Translations under genes and position numbers: made by a program
Source: Chrysoporthe austroafricana
Lineage: Eukaryota > Ascomycota > Sordariomycetes > Diaporthales > Cryphonectriaceae
Direction of reading: 5' to 3'
Length of the DNA stretch: 64,000 bases
NCBI GenBank assembly: GCA_001051155.2
Contig: JYIP02000007.1
Location: 2,342-66,341, forward strand
Notes under the pieces: generated by a model
What the model saw: only the letters and a program-made list of their open reading frames with translations
Told to the model about the DNA's origin: nothing
Databases searched by the model: none
Shown: positions 24,344-35,018 of the stretch, in pieces
Numbering within the stretch: the stretch's first letter is position 1
Layout of the letters: each line of letters begins with the position of its first letter

Positions 24344-27300
24344 ATGAAGCAGCGGTTCTCGTCTCTGGACGTCAAGGTGAGTCTTCTGTCCTCCCCAGGG
24401 TGGCTCGCCTCTTGCGCAGGCGCTACTAATGCTGATGGCGAGGGCGAGGGCGGCTACATCCACTGACCACGCTTCTCTCTCCAGGTCACGGCCCATGAGC
24501 TATCCCAGGCCTTGGTCGGTCTTCGTCTGGCCAACATCTACGACATCTCCTCGAAAAAGCTCCTCCTCAAGTTTGCCGTCTCCGGAAAGAAAGAGCAGCT
24601 GATCATCGACTCGGGCTTCCGGACCCACCTGACCGACTTCACGCGAACTACCGCTGCCGCCCCCTCCGCCTTCGCCGCACGTCTGAGGAAGTTTCTCAAG
24701 ACGCGGAGATGCTCGTCCATAACCCAGATCGGGACCGACAGGATCATAGAGTTCCAGTTTAGCGATGGCGCGTACCGTGTCTATCTCGAGTTCTTTGCTG
24801 CCGGCAATGTCATCCTCACCGACGCCGACCTAAAGATCCTGGCGATCCTGCGCAACGTTTCCGAGGGCGAGGGCCAGGAGCCCCAGAGAGTAGGCCTGAC
24901 ATACTCGCTCGAGAATCGCCAGAACTACGCCGGCGTGCCTCCCCTGACGCGAGAGCGGGTCCGCAGTGCACTCTCGGCATCGATCAAGAAGGCAGAAGCG
25001 GCTGAGGCCTCCAGCAGGAAGAAGCAGAAGAGGAAACCCGGTGACGAGCTGAGGAGGGGCCTTACCACATCATTGGAAGAACTACCACCTATCGTGGTGG
25101 ACCATGCCTTTGCGGCAACCGGGTTCGAGCCCACCGCCAAACCCGGCGAGGTCCTTGAGAACGATGCACTCTTCGATGCATTGTTCAAGGCTCTAGAGGA
25201 AGCCCGCCGGATAGTGGACGAGGTGACCAGCGCGGCCACCTGCAAGGGCTACATTATAGCCAAGAAGCGTGAGGCCAAGGAGGCCGACTCAGCGACGCCG
25301 GAGGCAACCAGTGCACAGGAGCTCCTATACGAAGACTTCCAGCCCTTCTTGCCTCATCGGTACGAGAGCGACGCCGAGTACGCCATCCTGACCTTTGACA
25401 ACTTCAACAAGACCCTTGATAAGTTCTTCTCCTCCATCGAGGGCCAGAAGCTGGAGGCCAGGCTGAACGACCGCGAGGCCACTGCCAAAAGGAAGCTCGA
25501 GGCCGTCCGTGAGATCCAGGAGCAGAAGGTCGAGGGGCTCAGAATGGCGCAGATGCTCAATCTGCGCAAGGCTGGCGCCATTGAGGCCAATGCAGACCGT
25601 GTGGCTGAGGCTATCGATGCTGTCAACGGGCTCATCTCCCAGGGCATGGACTGGGTCAATATCGGCAAGCTGATTGCGAGGGAGCAGATACGACGCAACC
25701 CGGTTGCGGAAATCATCAAGCTTCCCTTAAACCTCAAGCAGAACATCATCACCCTGCTTCTGGCTGAGGAACAGGAAGATGAGGATGTGGACGAGGGGTA
25801 TGGCACTAGCTCCGAGGAAGACTTTGACGACGGGGAGCAAGACAAGGCTCAGTCGCCTGACAATAGACTGAGCATCGAGATCAACCTCAGCCTGACACCG
25901 TTCGCTAACGCCCGCGAGTACTACGATCAGAAGAAGGTAGCCGCCGTGAAGGAGCAGAGGACCGTGGAGCAATCTGTATCGGCGCTAAAGAGCGCTGAGA
26001 AGAAGATTGCGCAGGACCTCAAAAAGGGCTTGAAACAGGAGAAGCCGACACTGCAACTGACGCGTCGTCAAATGTGGTTCGAGAAGTTCTTGTGGTTTCT
26101 ATCTTCGGATGGGTATCTCGTCATTGGCGGCCGAGATGCTAGTCAGAACGAGATGCTGTACAAGAAGCATCTTCGAAAAGGAGATGTCTACGTGCATGCT
26201 GATATGCATGGCGCAGCATCCGTCATCATCAAGAACGACCCTAAAACACCCGATGCGCCCATCCCTCCATCCACCCTGGCCCAAGCTGGAAGCTTGTCGG
26301 TCTGTTCATCCAACGCATGGGATTCGAAAGCCGGAATGGGGGCTTGGTGGGTCAACGCTGAGCAGGTGTCCAAGTCTGCACCGACCGGCGAATATCTTCC
26401 AACGGGAAGCTTCATGGTGCGAGGCAACAAGAACATCTTGACCCCCCAACCTCTCATTCTCGGCTTTGGCTTCATGTTCAAAATCAGCGAGGAGAGCAAG
26501 ATCAATCACGTCAAGCACAGGCTTGTTGTGGCAGACGACTCCCGGCCTGTCGTCAAAGACCATGTCGATCGCCTACATGTTGACACCGTCAAGAGCGAGC
26601 CTGACAACTTCAGAGACTCGGAGAACAATGTCCTGAACGAGCAAGGCGGCTCCGAGCAAATTGAAGACAGCGTCAAGTCAGAGGACGAGCAAGATGAAGC
26701 CGATGCTCTCCACAGGCAGAATCCGCTGCAGATCAACACGGCTCAGAACGAAGAGGATGACGATGACGAGGAAGAGGAGGAAGAGGAGGATCATCTTGAT
26801 GGTGATACTGATCACGTGAAAGACGACTTGAGAAAGTTGAGCACGGGGGAGTCCGTCGAGGCAATGATGTCTGGTGCACTGATCGCAGATGTTGCAAGCG
26901 CCGACAAGAATGTGCAAAACGATGAGGGTGACGTCGGTACTGGTGATGCCGATGAAGCTATCTCTGATGCTGCCACTGAAGCCCCGACGGAAGCCCCGAC
27001 GGAAGCCCCGACGGAAGCTCCTACTATATCCACTGAGGCCACAGCGGCCGGTCCCAGACAAAGCACTGCACCAGCAAAACGTGGTCAGCGTGCTAAGCAA
27101 AAGAAGATCGCCGCAAAATACAAGGACCAGGATGAAGAAGATCGCGCCATGCACGAGGAACTCATTGGCGCCGCCAAGGGTCGCCAGAAGGCGGAGGCAG
27201 AAGCTAAAGCCAAGGCGGCGAAGCAGGCAGAAGAGGAAGCACGACGTGAGAGGCGTAAGCAAGCTCAGGAAAAGCAGAAAAAGAAAATGGCTGAGCACGA

Positions 27301-27790
27301 GGAGATTCGCCGGTTGATGCTTGATGAGGGCCTGGAGGTGCTGGATGATGTCGAGGAGCAGGCCGCGACGCCGCTGGATGCGCTGATCGGGACACCATTT
27401 CCTGGAGATGAGATACTTGAGGCAGTGCCGGTCTGTGCACCCTGGGCGGCGATGTCGAAATGCAAGTACAGGGTGAAGATCCAACCGGGTCCAACGAAGA
27501 AGGGCAAGGCGGTCAAAGAGATCCTTGAGAGATGGAAGGCCGCTGCTACGAAGAAGGGGAGTGTTGACGAGCAAGCTCGGGACTCAGAGAGGATGTGGCC
27601 GCGCGAGGTAGAGTTGATCAAGGTCTTCAAACCTGAAGAGGCGAACAACGCCATACCGGTAGGCAAGATGACAGTCATGGCGGCCGGCGGTACCGGTGGC
27701 GGAGGGGGAAGTGGTGGCGGCAAAGGTGGCAAGGGAGGATCTAGACAAGGCAAAGGTGGAAAGGGTGGGAAGGGAGGAAAAAAGAACTGA
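24344..27790 (+). CDS. RQC2: Ribosome quality control complex subunit Rqc2/Tae2 (NEMF family)
   Basis: Rqc2 binds the stalled 60S ribosome, helps recruit the Ltn1 ubiquitin ligase and directs C-terminal Ala/Thr (CAT) tailing. A short first exon (24344-24376, MKQRFSSLDVK) joins exon 24485-27790 across a 108-base intron (GTGAGT, CCAG). The protein is 1112 residues, close to yeast and human relatives. The NFACT-N region carries Asp9 and the Asp96-Arg97 pair in QIGTDRIIEF, matching the D/DR residues required for CAT tailing in yeast. A coiled-coil-rich middle follows. The NFACT-R domain starts near residue 535 (RRQMWFEKFLWFLSSDGYLV, then YVHADMHGAAS). Acidic and TEAP-repeat linkers lie near 750-860, a basic coiled coil near 900-950, and NFACT-C near 975-1070. 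It ends in a Gly/Lys-rich tail. Assignment is very secure. Confidence 0.96.
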
Positions 27791-28528
27791 GCATGTCATA
27801 AGACGTCGGTGTCTAGGCGATTTAGCAATCAAGGATCTCTTGAGATCTCAGACCCAACCGGCTCTAAGGCTATGATAGCAGCTTTTATCCACGTCTCGCA
27901 TGGCTAAAGATTTACGTGATCTTTCAGACTGATCTGGTATCAGATGCCAGCAGTTCTACTGCAAAGAGGCCTCCTCAAGCCTGAACCTTGATACTAGCTC
28001 CATAGAACATTCAACTAGATTTATTACTACAGATGTGTCACGCCGACTAGGTGTCGGCAAGAGGTGTAATAGTCTCGGCTATCATGTTTCTGGCCCCTCT
28101 GCTGGCTCGAGGAAAGCTAACGACTTCTCAAATGCGCGGTTACCTACAGGCAGAGAAGCTTTGGTGTTCTTTCGCGATTCTTCCTCTCCTGAAACGGGAC
28201 CCTGTTACGACGAACGAGACGTCGTTGTTGTCCAAGTACACAGCTTACAAAGTTTGAGGCGGATCTCTAGACCTGCTATCATCTGCTTAATTAGCCTTCG
28301 AGGACCACCCTATCGACGTCTATCAAGACCGGTAGCCCTCGATCAGCGTCCCTAGGTCCATATATGCCTCTCTATCTCGGGCGCTGATCATCTCCTGCGG
28401 TGGGCATCAAAGGGAAATTAGAGGGGAAATAGCCATGACTTGAGACGCGCAAGAATAGCAGTAAGAGTCAAGGTAACATCCCTTCTCCGGCATATTGACA
28501 AACTCAGAAGTTCCATTGAAGGAGGCCA
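27791..28528. other. Convergent 3' spacer
   Basis: No gene seen. It is the shared 3' region of RQC2 (plus) and the oxygenase gene (minus). Base composition is noticeably less GC-rich than other spacers in the window. Confidence 0.6.
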
Positions 28529-30817
28529 TCAACGGCCATCACTGCCCTCTGCGGAAGCATCTGATGAGCTATCATGTCCCTTGGCCCGCTTCAAGGGCTT
28601 TGATCTGACCTCCTCGATGGAAGCCTCGGATTCAGAGGGCAAGTCCTCGCCAGAGCTTTCTTCCATGAAACGCTCGGGAATGCGCTCCCGGTCGGACTCG
28701 AGGACCTGATCCTCCGGAACGAAGTCTTCTGCGTTGGCGTTAACGCAGCTGTCGAAAGAAGTGGTGCCGCCGCTCCCATCCATTGCAGAGCCCATCTGCC
28801 GCCGAGCCCACCGTCTAACAGCCTCGTGGGTTGTGTGAACCACAACGAAGCGCCGACCGGTGTACTTTGTGATGCTGTGCCGAAGCTCTCTTCCGCGGAT
28901 CAGCTGCAACGATCTAGGGCCGCTGGCTATCCTCAAGCCCAGTTCTCGGAGGAGCAGGTCGCCCCCGTCGAAGTCGCCAACGGCCACAAGGCCTGCGAGG
29001 CCGAAGTGCCAGTCGCCCTTGTCTCTATGCTCGTTGGTCATCAGGTTGACCAAAAGGGCCCTCATAGTGAAGGGATCATTCGCTCTGCGCGTGGCAAAGG
29101 ATATCGGGATGGCGTCGACCTTACGAACCTCATCAGAGACTGCTACGTATTCGGCGTGGAGGTCAGGCTCGAGCAGCTTGAAGAGGAATGCGACCATCTC
29201 GGTGCAAGCTCCCAATGCTCCAAATTGGAGGTCCCCGAACTCGCCAATATTGTCGTCCTGCAGTCTCTGACTGATATCCCTGGTGGCCAGAGGCCCCTTG
29301 TATTTTCCACGCCTGTCCCTGCCTTGGCCATTCGGATCCCCGATGTTGAAACGCGCTCCCATGTGATAGACTCCGGACTTAGCACATCGGGGGTCGTTGG
29401 CACGGTTGCGGTGGTCGAGTTCCGGTCGCTCTTTCAACCACTGGATCCAGTGAAGGCCATGTCTTGTGAGATCCGGCACTGGCACAGGCTGCATGCTGCT
29501 CCATCCATCAAAGCTTTGGTCGGTCTTGACCTCTATTTCCTTTGTCAAAAGCACCTGGAACGCATCGGAAAGCTGGAAAGCAATCACACGGCCGTTTTTG
29601 TCAAGAGCCATAAAGATGTCTGCAGCTGTAACGTGATGAAACAGCCCGTGTGATGCCGCAAACTCATCTATCGAAACATTTGCGTCAGTTTGTGATCCTC
29701 CGCAAGGAACCGTGATGAGCAAAGAGAATGGCACTGAGGCTCCCCAAGAAATTTCCATTATGGGCAGGGAGGGCAAATTCGTACCTCTCTGAGCTTGGTA
29801 GTAGGGGTTGACAGCATTCTGAGCGAGACAGGTTTTGACAATGGCTAGCATGCTGACAAACGCTTCGTCAAGACCTTCCTTTTCCCGTTGAGCTTGTAGA
29901 CGCTCGTCCATCGCTGGGTCAAGGTAGATGTGCTGTTGGGCAAGGTTCCTCGTCGTGCGCCAGTAGTCCTCGGTCTTTCCGCCGACCTCGCCAGCTCGAC
30001 AAAGCAGTATGTGCGCCGCCATGCGCCGCTCTGCCTCCAAAGATGGCCTTTTCAGGCCGGAGTGCTTGCTGACCGCTTTCTCAAACTCTTTGGCGGCCTG
30101 GAGCCTGCCGTAGTCAGGTTGACCCAGCGCGTCCGCGTCCTCGAAACGGATCTTGACGATAGCCCGCCCATGGAGCATGAACGATTCGACGATGCGTTTG
30201 TACTTGCTGTCGCATACAGTCTGCAGTGTTCCGACGTCGGCAATCTCACGGGCTGGGCGGTCCTTGATGCTCAGTATGTCTTGAGCCAAGACTGCCACTG
30301 CGGGACTTTCTCTGTTCACGTGTGTCTCGTCTTCCAAACACTGCACCGTCAGAGAAGTATCCCTGGGGAATCCGATGTTGCTCCAGGAGTACTGGATAGC
30401 GCGTCTGTCTTCGACTCCGAGACTCTTGCCCTTCTTAGGCCACGGTCCAGTGCCTTTGAAAACGGACTCTAAGCCAAGCCCCGGTTCATCATCGTCCAGT
30501 ATACCGCGGTTCTTGTCATGTTGCTCCTCCTCACTCGCTTTTTCACCTCCTTGCTCCACACCTCCCTGGCTATCACCGATTGGAATGATCGACTCCGATA
30601 TTGGTGGCTGCTGCACTCCTCCTGGGGCGGGTCTGCTAGTATCGCGACGCATCTTGGTGGCGGTTCCCTTGGTATCTGTGGGCCATGTCTTCTGGTTGGC
30701 CGTCATTGCTTGTGTGGCTAGAAGGAGGGCTCTTGTGTCCTTTCTGGCACTTCGAGGGCCCAGAGGCAGCTCGGACGGATACCGTGGTGGGCGGAAGCCG
30801 CGCGCTTGAAAGTCCAT
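28529..30817 (-). CDS. TET/JBP-like 2-oxoglutarate/Fe(II) oxygenase (fungal family), intronless
   Basis: A single uninterrupted frame of 762 residues starts at the ATG at 30817. The first 150 residues are low-complexity. The carboxyl half looks like a double-stranded beta-helix dioxygenase of the TET/JBP type. Features seen: an N-x-H-x-D iron motif (NEHRDKGDW; His about 597, Asp about 599), then GDFDGGDLLLRELGLRI, a second His in RGRELRHSI (about 647) and an Arg-rich 2-oxoglutarate site in TGRRFVVVHTTHEAV (about 655). Members of the wider family oxidise 5-methylcytosine or thymine, and in basidiomycetes many sit beside transposons; here neither substrate nor transposon is visible. The tail after residue 675 is acidic with a KRAK basic stretch that could be a nuclear signal. 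The fold call rests on motif order and spacing. The substrate is unknown, and it could modify nucleic acid or protein. Confidence 0.72.
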   Translation of the reverse strand: MDFQARGFRPPRYPSELPLGPRSARKDTRALLLATQAMTANQKTWPTDTKGTATKMRRDTSRPAPGGVQQPPISESIIPIGDSQGGVEQGGEKASEEEQHDKNRGILDDDEPGLGLESVFKGTGPWPKKGKSLGVEDRRAIQYSWSNIGFPRDTSLTVQCLEDETHVNRESPAVAVLAQDILSIKDRPAREIADVGTLQTVCDSKYKRIVESFMLHGRAIVKIRFEDADALGQPDYGRLQAAKEFEKAVSKHSGLKRPSLEAERRMAAHILLCRAGEVGGKTEDYWRTTRNLAQQHIYLDPAMDERLQAQREKEGLDEAFVSMLAIVKTCLAQNAVNPYYQAQRGTNLPSLPIMEISWGASVPFSLLITVPCGGSQTDANVSIDEFAASHGLFHHVTAADIFMALDKNGRVIAFQLSDAFQVLLTKEIEVKTDQSFDGWSSMQPVPVPDLTRHGLHWIQWLKERPELDHRNRANDPRCAKSGVYHMGARFNIGDPNGQGRDRRGKYKGPLATRDISQRLQDDNIGEFGDLQFGALGACTEMVAFLFKLLEPDLHAEYVAVSDEVRKVDAIPISFATRRANDPFTMRALLVNLMTNEHRDKGDWHFGLAGLVAVGDFDGGDLLLRELGLRIASGPRSLQLIRGRELRHSITKYTGRRFVVVHTTHEAVRRWARRQMGSAMDGSGGTTSFDSCVNANAEDFVPEDQVLESDRERIPERFMEESSGEDLPSESEASIEEVRSKPLKRAKGHDSSSDASAEGSDGR

Positions 30818-32093
30818 CTCTGCGGCTCGAGAAGATGCTGAGGTAGTTTTAAGTTGTCCTTCGGTGATCGAAGTGACGAAGAAGTGGCCGTACTTTGTAG
30901 GAGTTGCTGGTATAGCACCCCTTGTGCAGAGGGATGGTTTGGAAAGCTAGGCAGTATTGATGCGCTTGCCGTTTGAATGCGCGCTACGCTGGATGTAGGC
31001 GTCGTTCACGAGGCACTGTCCGGTGAAAGAAAGTCGAAAGCTCTGATACCTGCATGCAGGTGTGTCAATATAGTTCTTGAAGTAGTTCAAGTGGTCTACT
31101 AGCGACTCCTGCTAAAGCAGGTACCCGAGGAGCGTAGTCATAATGTCTCTGCGCATCAAGGACAACCTCACATAGTTTGAAACGATGGACTCAGTCTCCG
31201 GCATAGCTCTCAGCGAAACTACCCAGTAGGCTCGGTGTATCAAGCCATCCGAAGGGTCCATCAGAAGGGCACCAAGTCTGTAGTTGACCGCCACGGCCAC
31301 GACGCCCTTAGCAGAGAAGCCTGAACCATCATGTTGCGGCACGACGGCTGGGCTTCGGCGGAAGCGTCCACCGTCTGCAAGGACGTTCAAGTCAGTGCTA
31401 ATGAACACGTTTAGAAATAGAGACGGCACCAGACCAAGAAGCGGTTCGATGGCGTTATTGGCATGGGCAGGACGCCGATGCTGCTGCTCAGACTATATCA
31501 TGCCAGACCATGCCTGCGTGCTCCCCTACTGGAATCTGCACCGATTAGACCTTCTCATAGTGGTCAGCCTGTCTGTCCACGCGTGCCGTGAACAATGTGT
31601 TTCCAGAAAATACACTGGTATCGATACAGTACCCAATACGGAGGGCGGCCATCATACTCGGCCGGCGAGTGCCCGAAGCCATACGTATATCAGCGATTAC
31701 TACTACTGATATCAGCCTGGAATGCTGGCTCAGCCACCTTGGTGATTAGCCTCAGCCTGGCTATAACCGAACTACCCCGAGGTAGTCCACAATGAGATAG
31801 CTAGGCTAGAGGGGAGTCGTGGTCTTTCAGGCACGTAATTACTTCGTGTATGGTACTAAGCAGGTGGTCCTGGCGTTTGGGATAGATACTATGGTAGATA
31901 GATGTCAAGACACCACCGTCGTACCCTAACCCTCTATTCCCAAAGGGTACACCCCTGCACCCTCAACCGCAGGCACAGACTCCGAGCACGAGAGCAGCCT
32001 CGACGACAACAACAATCCACCTCACCGCCCCGGTGGTGCTGCAGTGCGTCATTCATACCGCCAGGCATCCTCCCCGCAGTATCGTCAGACATC
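30818..32093. other. Spacer upstream of the oxygenase and Gemin2-like genes
   Basis: This is a divergent promoter region, because the oxygenase runs left and the Gemin2-like gene runs right. Apart from one doubtful minus-strand open segment (31112-31429) I see no gene. Confidence 0.5.
31112..31429 (-). CDS. Possible relict or small hypothetical coding segment
   Basis: An open minus-strand frame continues upstream to a stop near 31490 but contains no ATG before 31429. The peptide has a protein-like, non-repetitive composition, with stretches such as GVVAVAVNYRLGALLMDPSD and ESIVSNYVRLSLMRRD. A plausible intron end (CTTGCAG) occurs at about 31377. The VNYRLG word resembles part of type-B carboxylesterases but no Ser active site or further match follows, so I do not assign a family. 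It could be an exon of an unresolved gene, a decayed gene or chance. Confidence 0.25.
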   Translation of the reverse strand: MPSLFLNVFISTDLNVLADGGRFRRSPAVVPQHDGSGFSAKGVVAVAVNYRLGALLMDPSDGLIHRAYWVVSLRAMPETESIVSNYVRLSLMRRDIMTTLLGYLL

Positions 32094-33747
32094 ATGGCTA
32101 CCAAGAGGGACCTTGCTTCCATGACCGAATCCGAAAGGGACCAGTCCTCCCCAGCCCCGTCCATCAAGCGTGCGCGCAACGCAGACCCTCAGAGGATGGC
32201 CACAAATACGAAGCAGCAGCAGCAGCAGCAGCAGCAGCAAGAGCCCGCAACCGACGTCACCTATGGACAGCGGTACTGCTTCCCAGGGCTGAACGGGACG
32301 GTCGACCACAGCGATGAGGACCTCGAGTTTGAGGACGAGACCGACGCGCTCGCCTACCTCAGGTCTGTCCGGTAAGCCATCTCTCGCCCCTCCCCTACTT
32401 GCCCGCCCTCCCCGTGCCCTTCCCTGCTGTCAGAATGCTGGACCTTGGCTGAACCGTCTTCTTCTCCCGATCCACAGTTCGACATGCTGATATGGTGAGT
32501 ACCACAGTCAACAGGCCAGCGCCATCCCCCACCTCCTCGTTGCCCCGCGGTCCGGGCCACAGCTTCCCCGGGCCCTCGCTGCTGATGAGCTAGACGACGG
32601 TGGCGGGGACGAGCCCGTCGACCGCAGCATCTACGAGAGCGGCCACGGTGATACTCGTGGCTACTACGAGGACGGCGCATACACCGCCGCGCCAGATGAC
32701 GCCCTCAACCCAGAAGGACACGGCTTGGGAGACCATGGCGACGACGAGACTACCCGCATAGACGCCGCGTACTTCGACTCCCTCGCCTCTCGCTTCCTCT
32801 CCCTTCGCACACGCCTGCGCCGGCCTCCCCCGCCGGGGTCACTTGTCTCCCTCGCGAGGGAACAGTCCCCACACGTCGGCCGCTTCGGCCGCGACTCGCG
32901 CACCTTCACCGTCTGGTCGGTACGCATGCGGCACTCGGATCCACACCCGGCGCAGATCGCCGCCATGGACAAGGGCGCGGTGCTGCGGCTGCTGCGGGTG
33001 CTCCTGGGCGGCAAGTTCCTGCGGTCGGGCGTGGAGCTGAGGGAGAGGACAAGTCGGTGGCTATGGGCCCTGCTGGCGAGATTGCCGGACAGGGGCGAGC
33101 TGGATCACACCGAGGTGGGACACGTACGGGAACTGGGGAAGCGGGCGGCGTTGCTGATGCATACGCTGAGAGAGATGGCGATGTTGAGAGAGGAGGTGGA
33201 GCTGGGAGTCCACGACGAGGATGCTGATGCCGAGGAGTGGATCGGCGAGGACGAGGGCGGGAGCCGGAGCGGCGGGGAGGGCGAAGCTGAGGCGGAGATG
33301 GAGCCGCGACACGAGCCTGACAAGGAGCACGGCCAAGGGGCACCACCTCCTGGACCGGCTTCAGACCACGTCGGACCGTCCTCCGTGGTCCCGACCGGCA
33401 TTCCCGAGGAAACCGGCAAGGTGCCCGAGGAAACCGGCAAGGCGGACGAGGATATGGAAGATGGCGAGATTGCTGATGTGCGCTTCCCGACGGATCCCGG
33501 AGAGGATATCGAGAGTGCAAAGGCAAGGCTGCTCGCGAGCCTCGATGTCGCGGGCTCCAGCTCCGAGGCCGACCCAGCGGCCGACTCCGGCAGTCAGGAT
33601 GCCGGCCTGCGTGAGGAGTCGGCTCTCGATCCGGCCCGGGCGCGCATGAACATGCGGGCCACGCTGAACATGATCCTGACGGTCGCGGGTGAGTTCTACG
33701 GGCAGAGGGACCTGCTCGAGTTCCGTGATCCTTTTCACGGGATTTGA
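32094..33747 (+). CDS. Gemin2/Brr1-type (SIP1 domain) snRNP assembly factor
   Basis: Exons 32094-32371 and 32508-33747 join across a 136-base intron (GTAAGC to ACCACAG) and give 505 residues. A competing CAG at 32475-32477 leads to an in-frame TGA, and a third at 32512-32514 leads out of frame, so the acceptor at 32507 is the consistent one. The join reads ALAYLRSVRQQASAIPHLLV. This resembles the amino-terminal SMN-binding helix region of Gemin2/SIP1. The carboxyl part has AYFDSLASRFLSLRTRL, PAQIAAMDKGAVLRLLRVLL, and RWLWALLARLPDRGELDHTE, the conserved SIP1 helices. Family members help the SMN complex load Sm proteins onto snRNA. Residues 41-49 are a Gln run encoded by CAG repeats, and an acidic, repeat-containing linker (EETGKVPEETGKADE) lies between helices. 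Family assignment is good; direct function here is inferred. Confidence 0.85.
32214..32240 (+). repeat. CAG repeat encoding polyglutamine in the Gemin2-like gene
   Basis: Nine Gln codons, almost all CAG, follow NTK in exon 1 (residues 41-49). The repeat is in frame and the flanks are Ser/Lys/Arg-rich. Confidence 0.95.
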
Positions 33748-34148
33748 GAGACTGCCGTCGATCCACAGTTGAGGGACCACGGCACGTCGTTGCAATCACG
33801 AGCACAGCGGGCACATATATCTGTTCGCAGGAGTATCCGAGGCTTTTGGTTATAGCATTTTCTCCTAGGTATAACGCAAGCCTGTATGTAAATCGTCCAC
33901 GGGAGAGGACACACGCCGTACAGAACAACCTCCCGCCTCCTCGTGCGATCAGTGTAATGAGATGCCAGGGCCCCTGAAAGGCCGATCGAACGAGGGAGCC
34001 CCTGACCATAACGCCGCGCTCATGCTGGTGGCACGCAATTCCAAAACAAACGCCGGTGTCCAAAATCGTAGACAGTATGCCGGCCTGATCCGGCCCATCC
34101 CTGACGGTGCCTCGCCGCGGATAGTCCTGCAACTCACGCAGGTCCGCC
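33748..34148. other. Convergent 3' spacer
   Basis: Shared 3' region of the Gemin2-like and Spd1-like genes. No gene seen. Confidence 0.6.
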
Positions 34149-35018
34149 TCAAATCTCCATGGGATCTTCTGCCAGCACCCGGTAGTCTAGGAAGTCGGCG
34201 TCGGGGAAGTCGTCATCCAACATCATGTTCTCCCGTCCCAGCTGGTCCACAGCCTTCTCGTCCACGCCCGTGATGGCCACGGCGGGGACGGCACCGCCGC
34301 GCAGGGTCCGGCGCAGCTTCTTGGGGACGGCCATGACGCGCGTGTTGTCCCACCCCACCGGGACTAGACTCCGCGGGCTGACCTGGCCGTCCATCCACTC
34401 GCCGCTGGGGACCTGCAAGCAGTCCGATACGGAGGGCGTGTCGCTCTCCTCGCCCTCGTCATAGACGCGCTTCCTGCTGGGGGCGAGGTTCGTGCCGATG
34501 CGGAGCGCGCCCGTACTGCTGGCCACGGAGTCCTGGCTGCTGCTGAGCGAGGGGACGTCGTCGATGGCGGGGAGGGCGCCGTGGCGGAGGATGTGCGGCG
34601 CGAGGGGCCCAGGCTCGGCGTGGTGAAAGGAGAAGGAGGGCTGGGCGGAGAGGCCGCCGACCTTGTTGATGCCGCAGAAGGGGAGGAGCTCCCGCGGGGC
34701 GGTGCCGCAGGAGGGGGCGCGAGGGGCCGGCGTAGGAGCAGTGGCGGTCGGCTGCCGGTTCTCGAGGTCGTCGAAAAGGGCAAAAGCGCTGTAGGAGCCC
34801 GTCTTGTAGCCCTCCGGAACGGACTTGCGGACGCGCATGCCCACATTCAGGAGGTTGGCCTGGGTATCTGCAGGCAGCACGGGCCGCGAGGGCGTGGCGC
34901 CCTCGGGGAGGGGGCCGGTGGTGTTCGCGCCGGCGGCATGGAAGAAGGAGGTGATCTGGCGCTGGGCCGGATCGCTGGCGGCGCCGGCGAACTGGCGCTT
35001 GGGTCGTGGGGCGGACAT
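34149..35018 (-). CDS. Spd1/Dif1/Hug1-type ribonucleotide reductase regulator
   Basis: The open frame extends upstream to a GTG at 35093, but the first ATG is at 35018 and gives MSAPRPKRQFAGAA. The protein is 289 residues and intronless. Residues 61-80 carry MRVRKSVPEGYKTGSY, the short motif shared by Spd1, Dif1 and Hug1/Sml1-related proteins that regulate ribonucleotide reductase activity or small-subunit localisation. Residues 19-26 read QRQITSFF, which fits the Q-x-x-[ILM]-x-x-F-F PCNA-binding (PIP) box, with Thr at position five as in PCNA-dependent degrons. The rest is low-complexity, Pro- and Ser-rich, ending in an acidic tail (MLDDDFPDADFLD). Destruction in S phase or after damage would be the expected regulation, by analogy with fission yeast Spd1; that is inference. 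Confidence 0.8.
   Translation of the reverse strand: MSAPRPKRQFAGAASDPAQRQITSFFHAAGANTTGPLPEGATPSRPVLPADTQANLLNVGMRVRKSVPEGYKTGSYSAFALFDDLENRQPTATAPTPAPRAPSCGTAPRELLPFCGINKVGGLSAQPSFSFHHAEPGPLAPHILRHGALPAIDDVPSLSSSQDSVASSTGALRIGTNLAPSRKRVYDEGEESDTPSVSDCLQVPSGEWMDGQVSPRSLVPVGWDNTRVMAVPKKLRRTLRGGAVPAVAITGVDEKAVDQLGRENMMLDDDFPDADFLDYRVLAEDPMEI

Noticed and set aside
32372..32514. Alternative acceptors for the Gemin2-like intron at 32476 and 32513
   Set aside because: The first leads to a TGA in the next codons and the second puts the reading frame out of register. The acceptor at 32506-32507 restores AYLRSVRQQASAIPHLLV.
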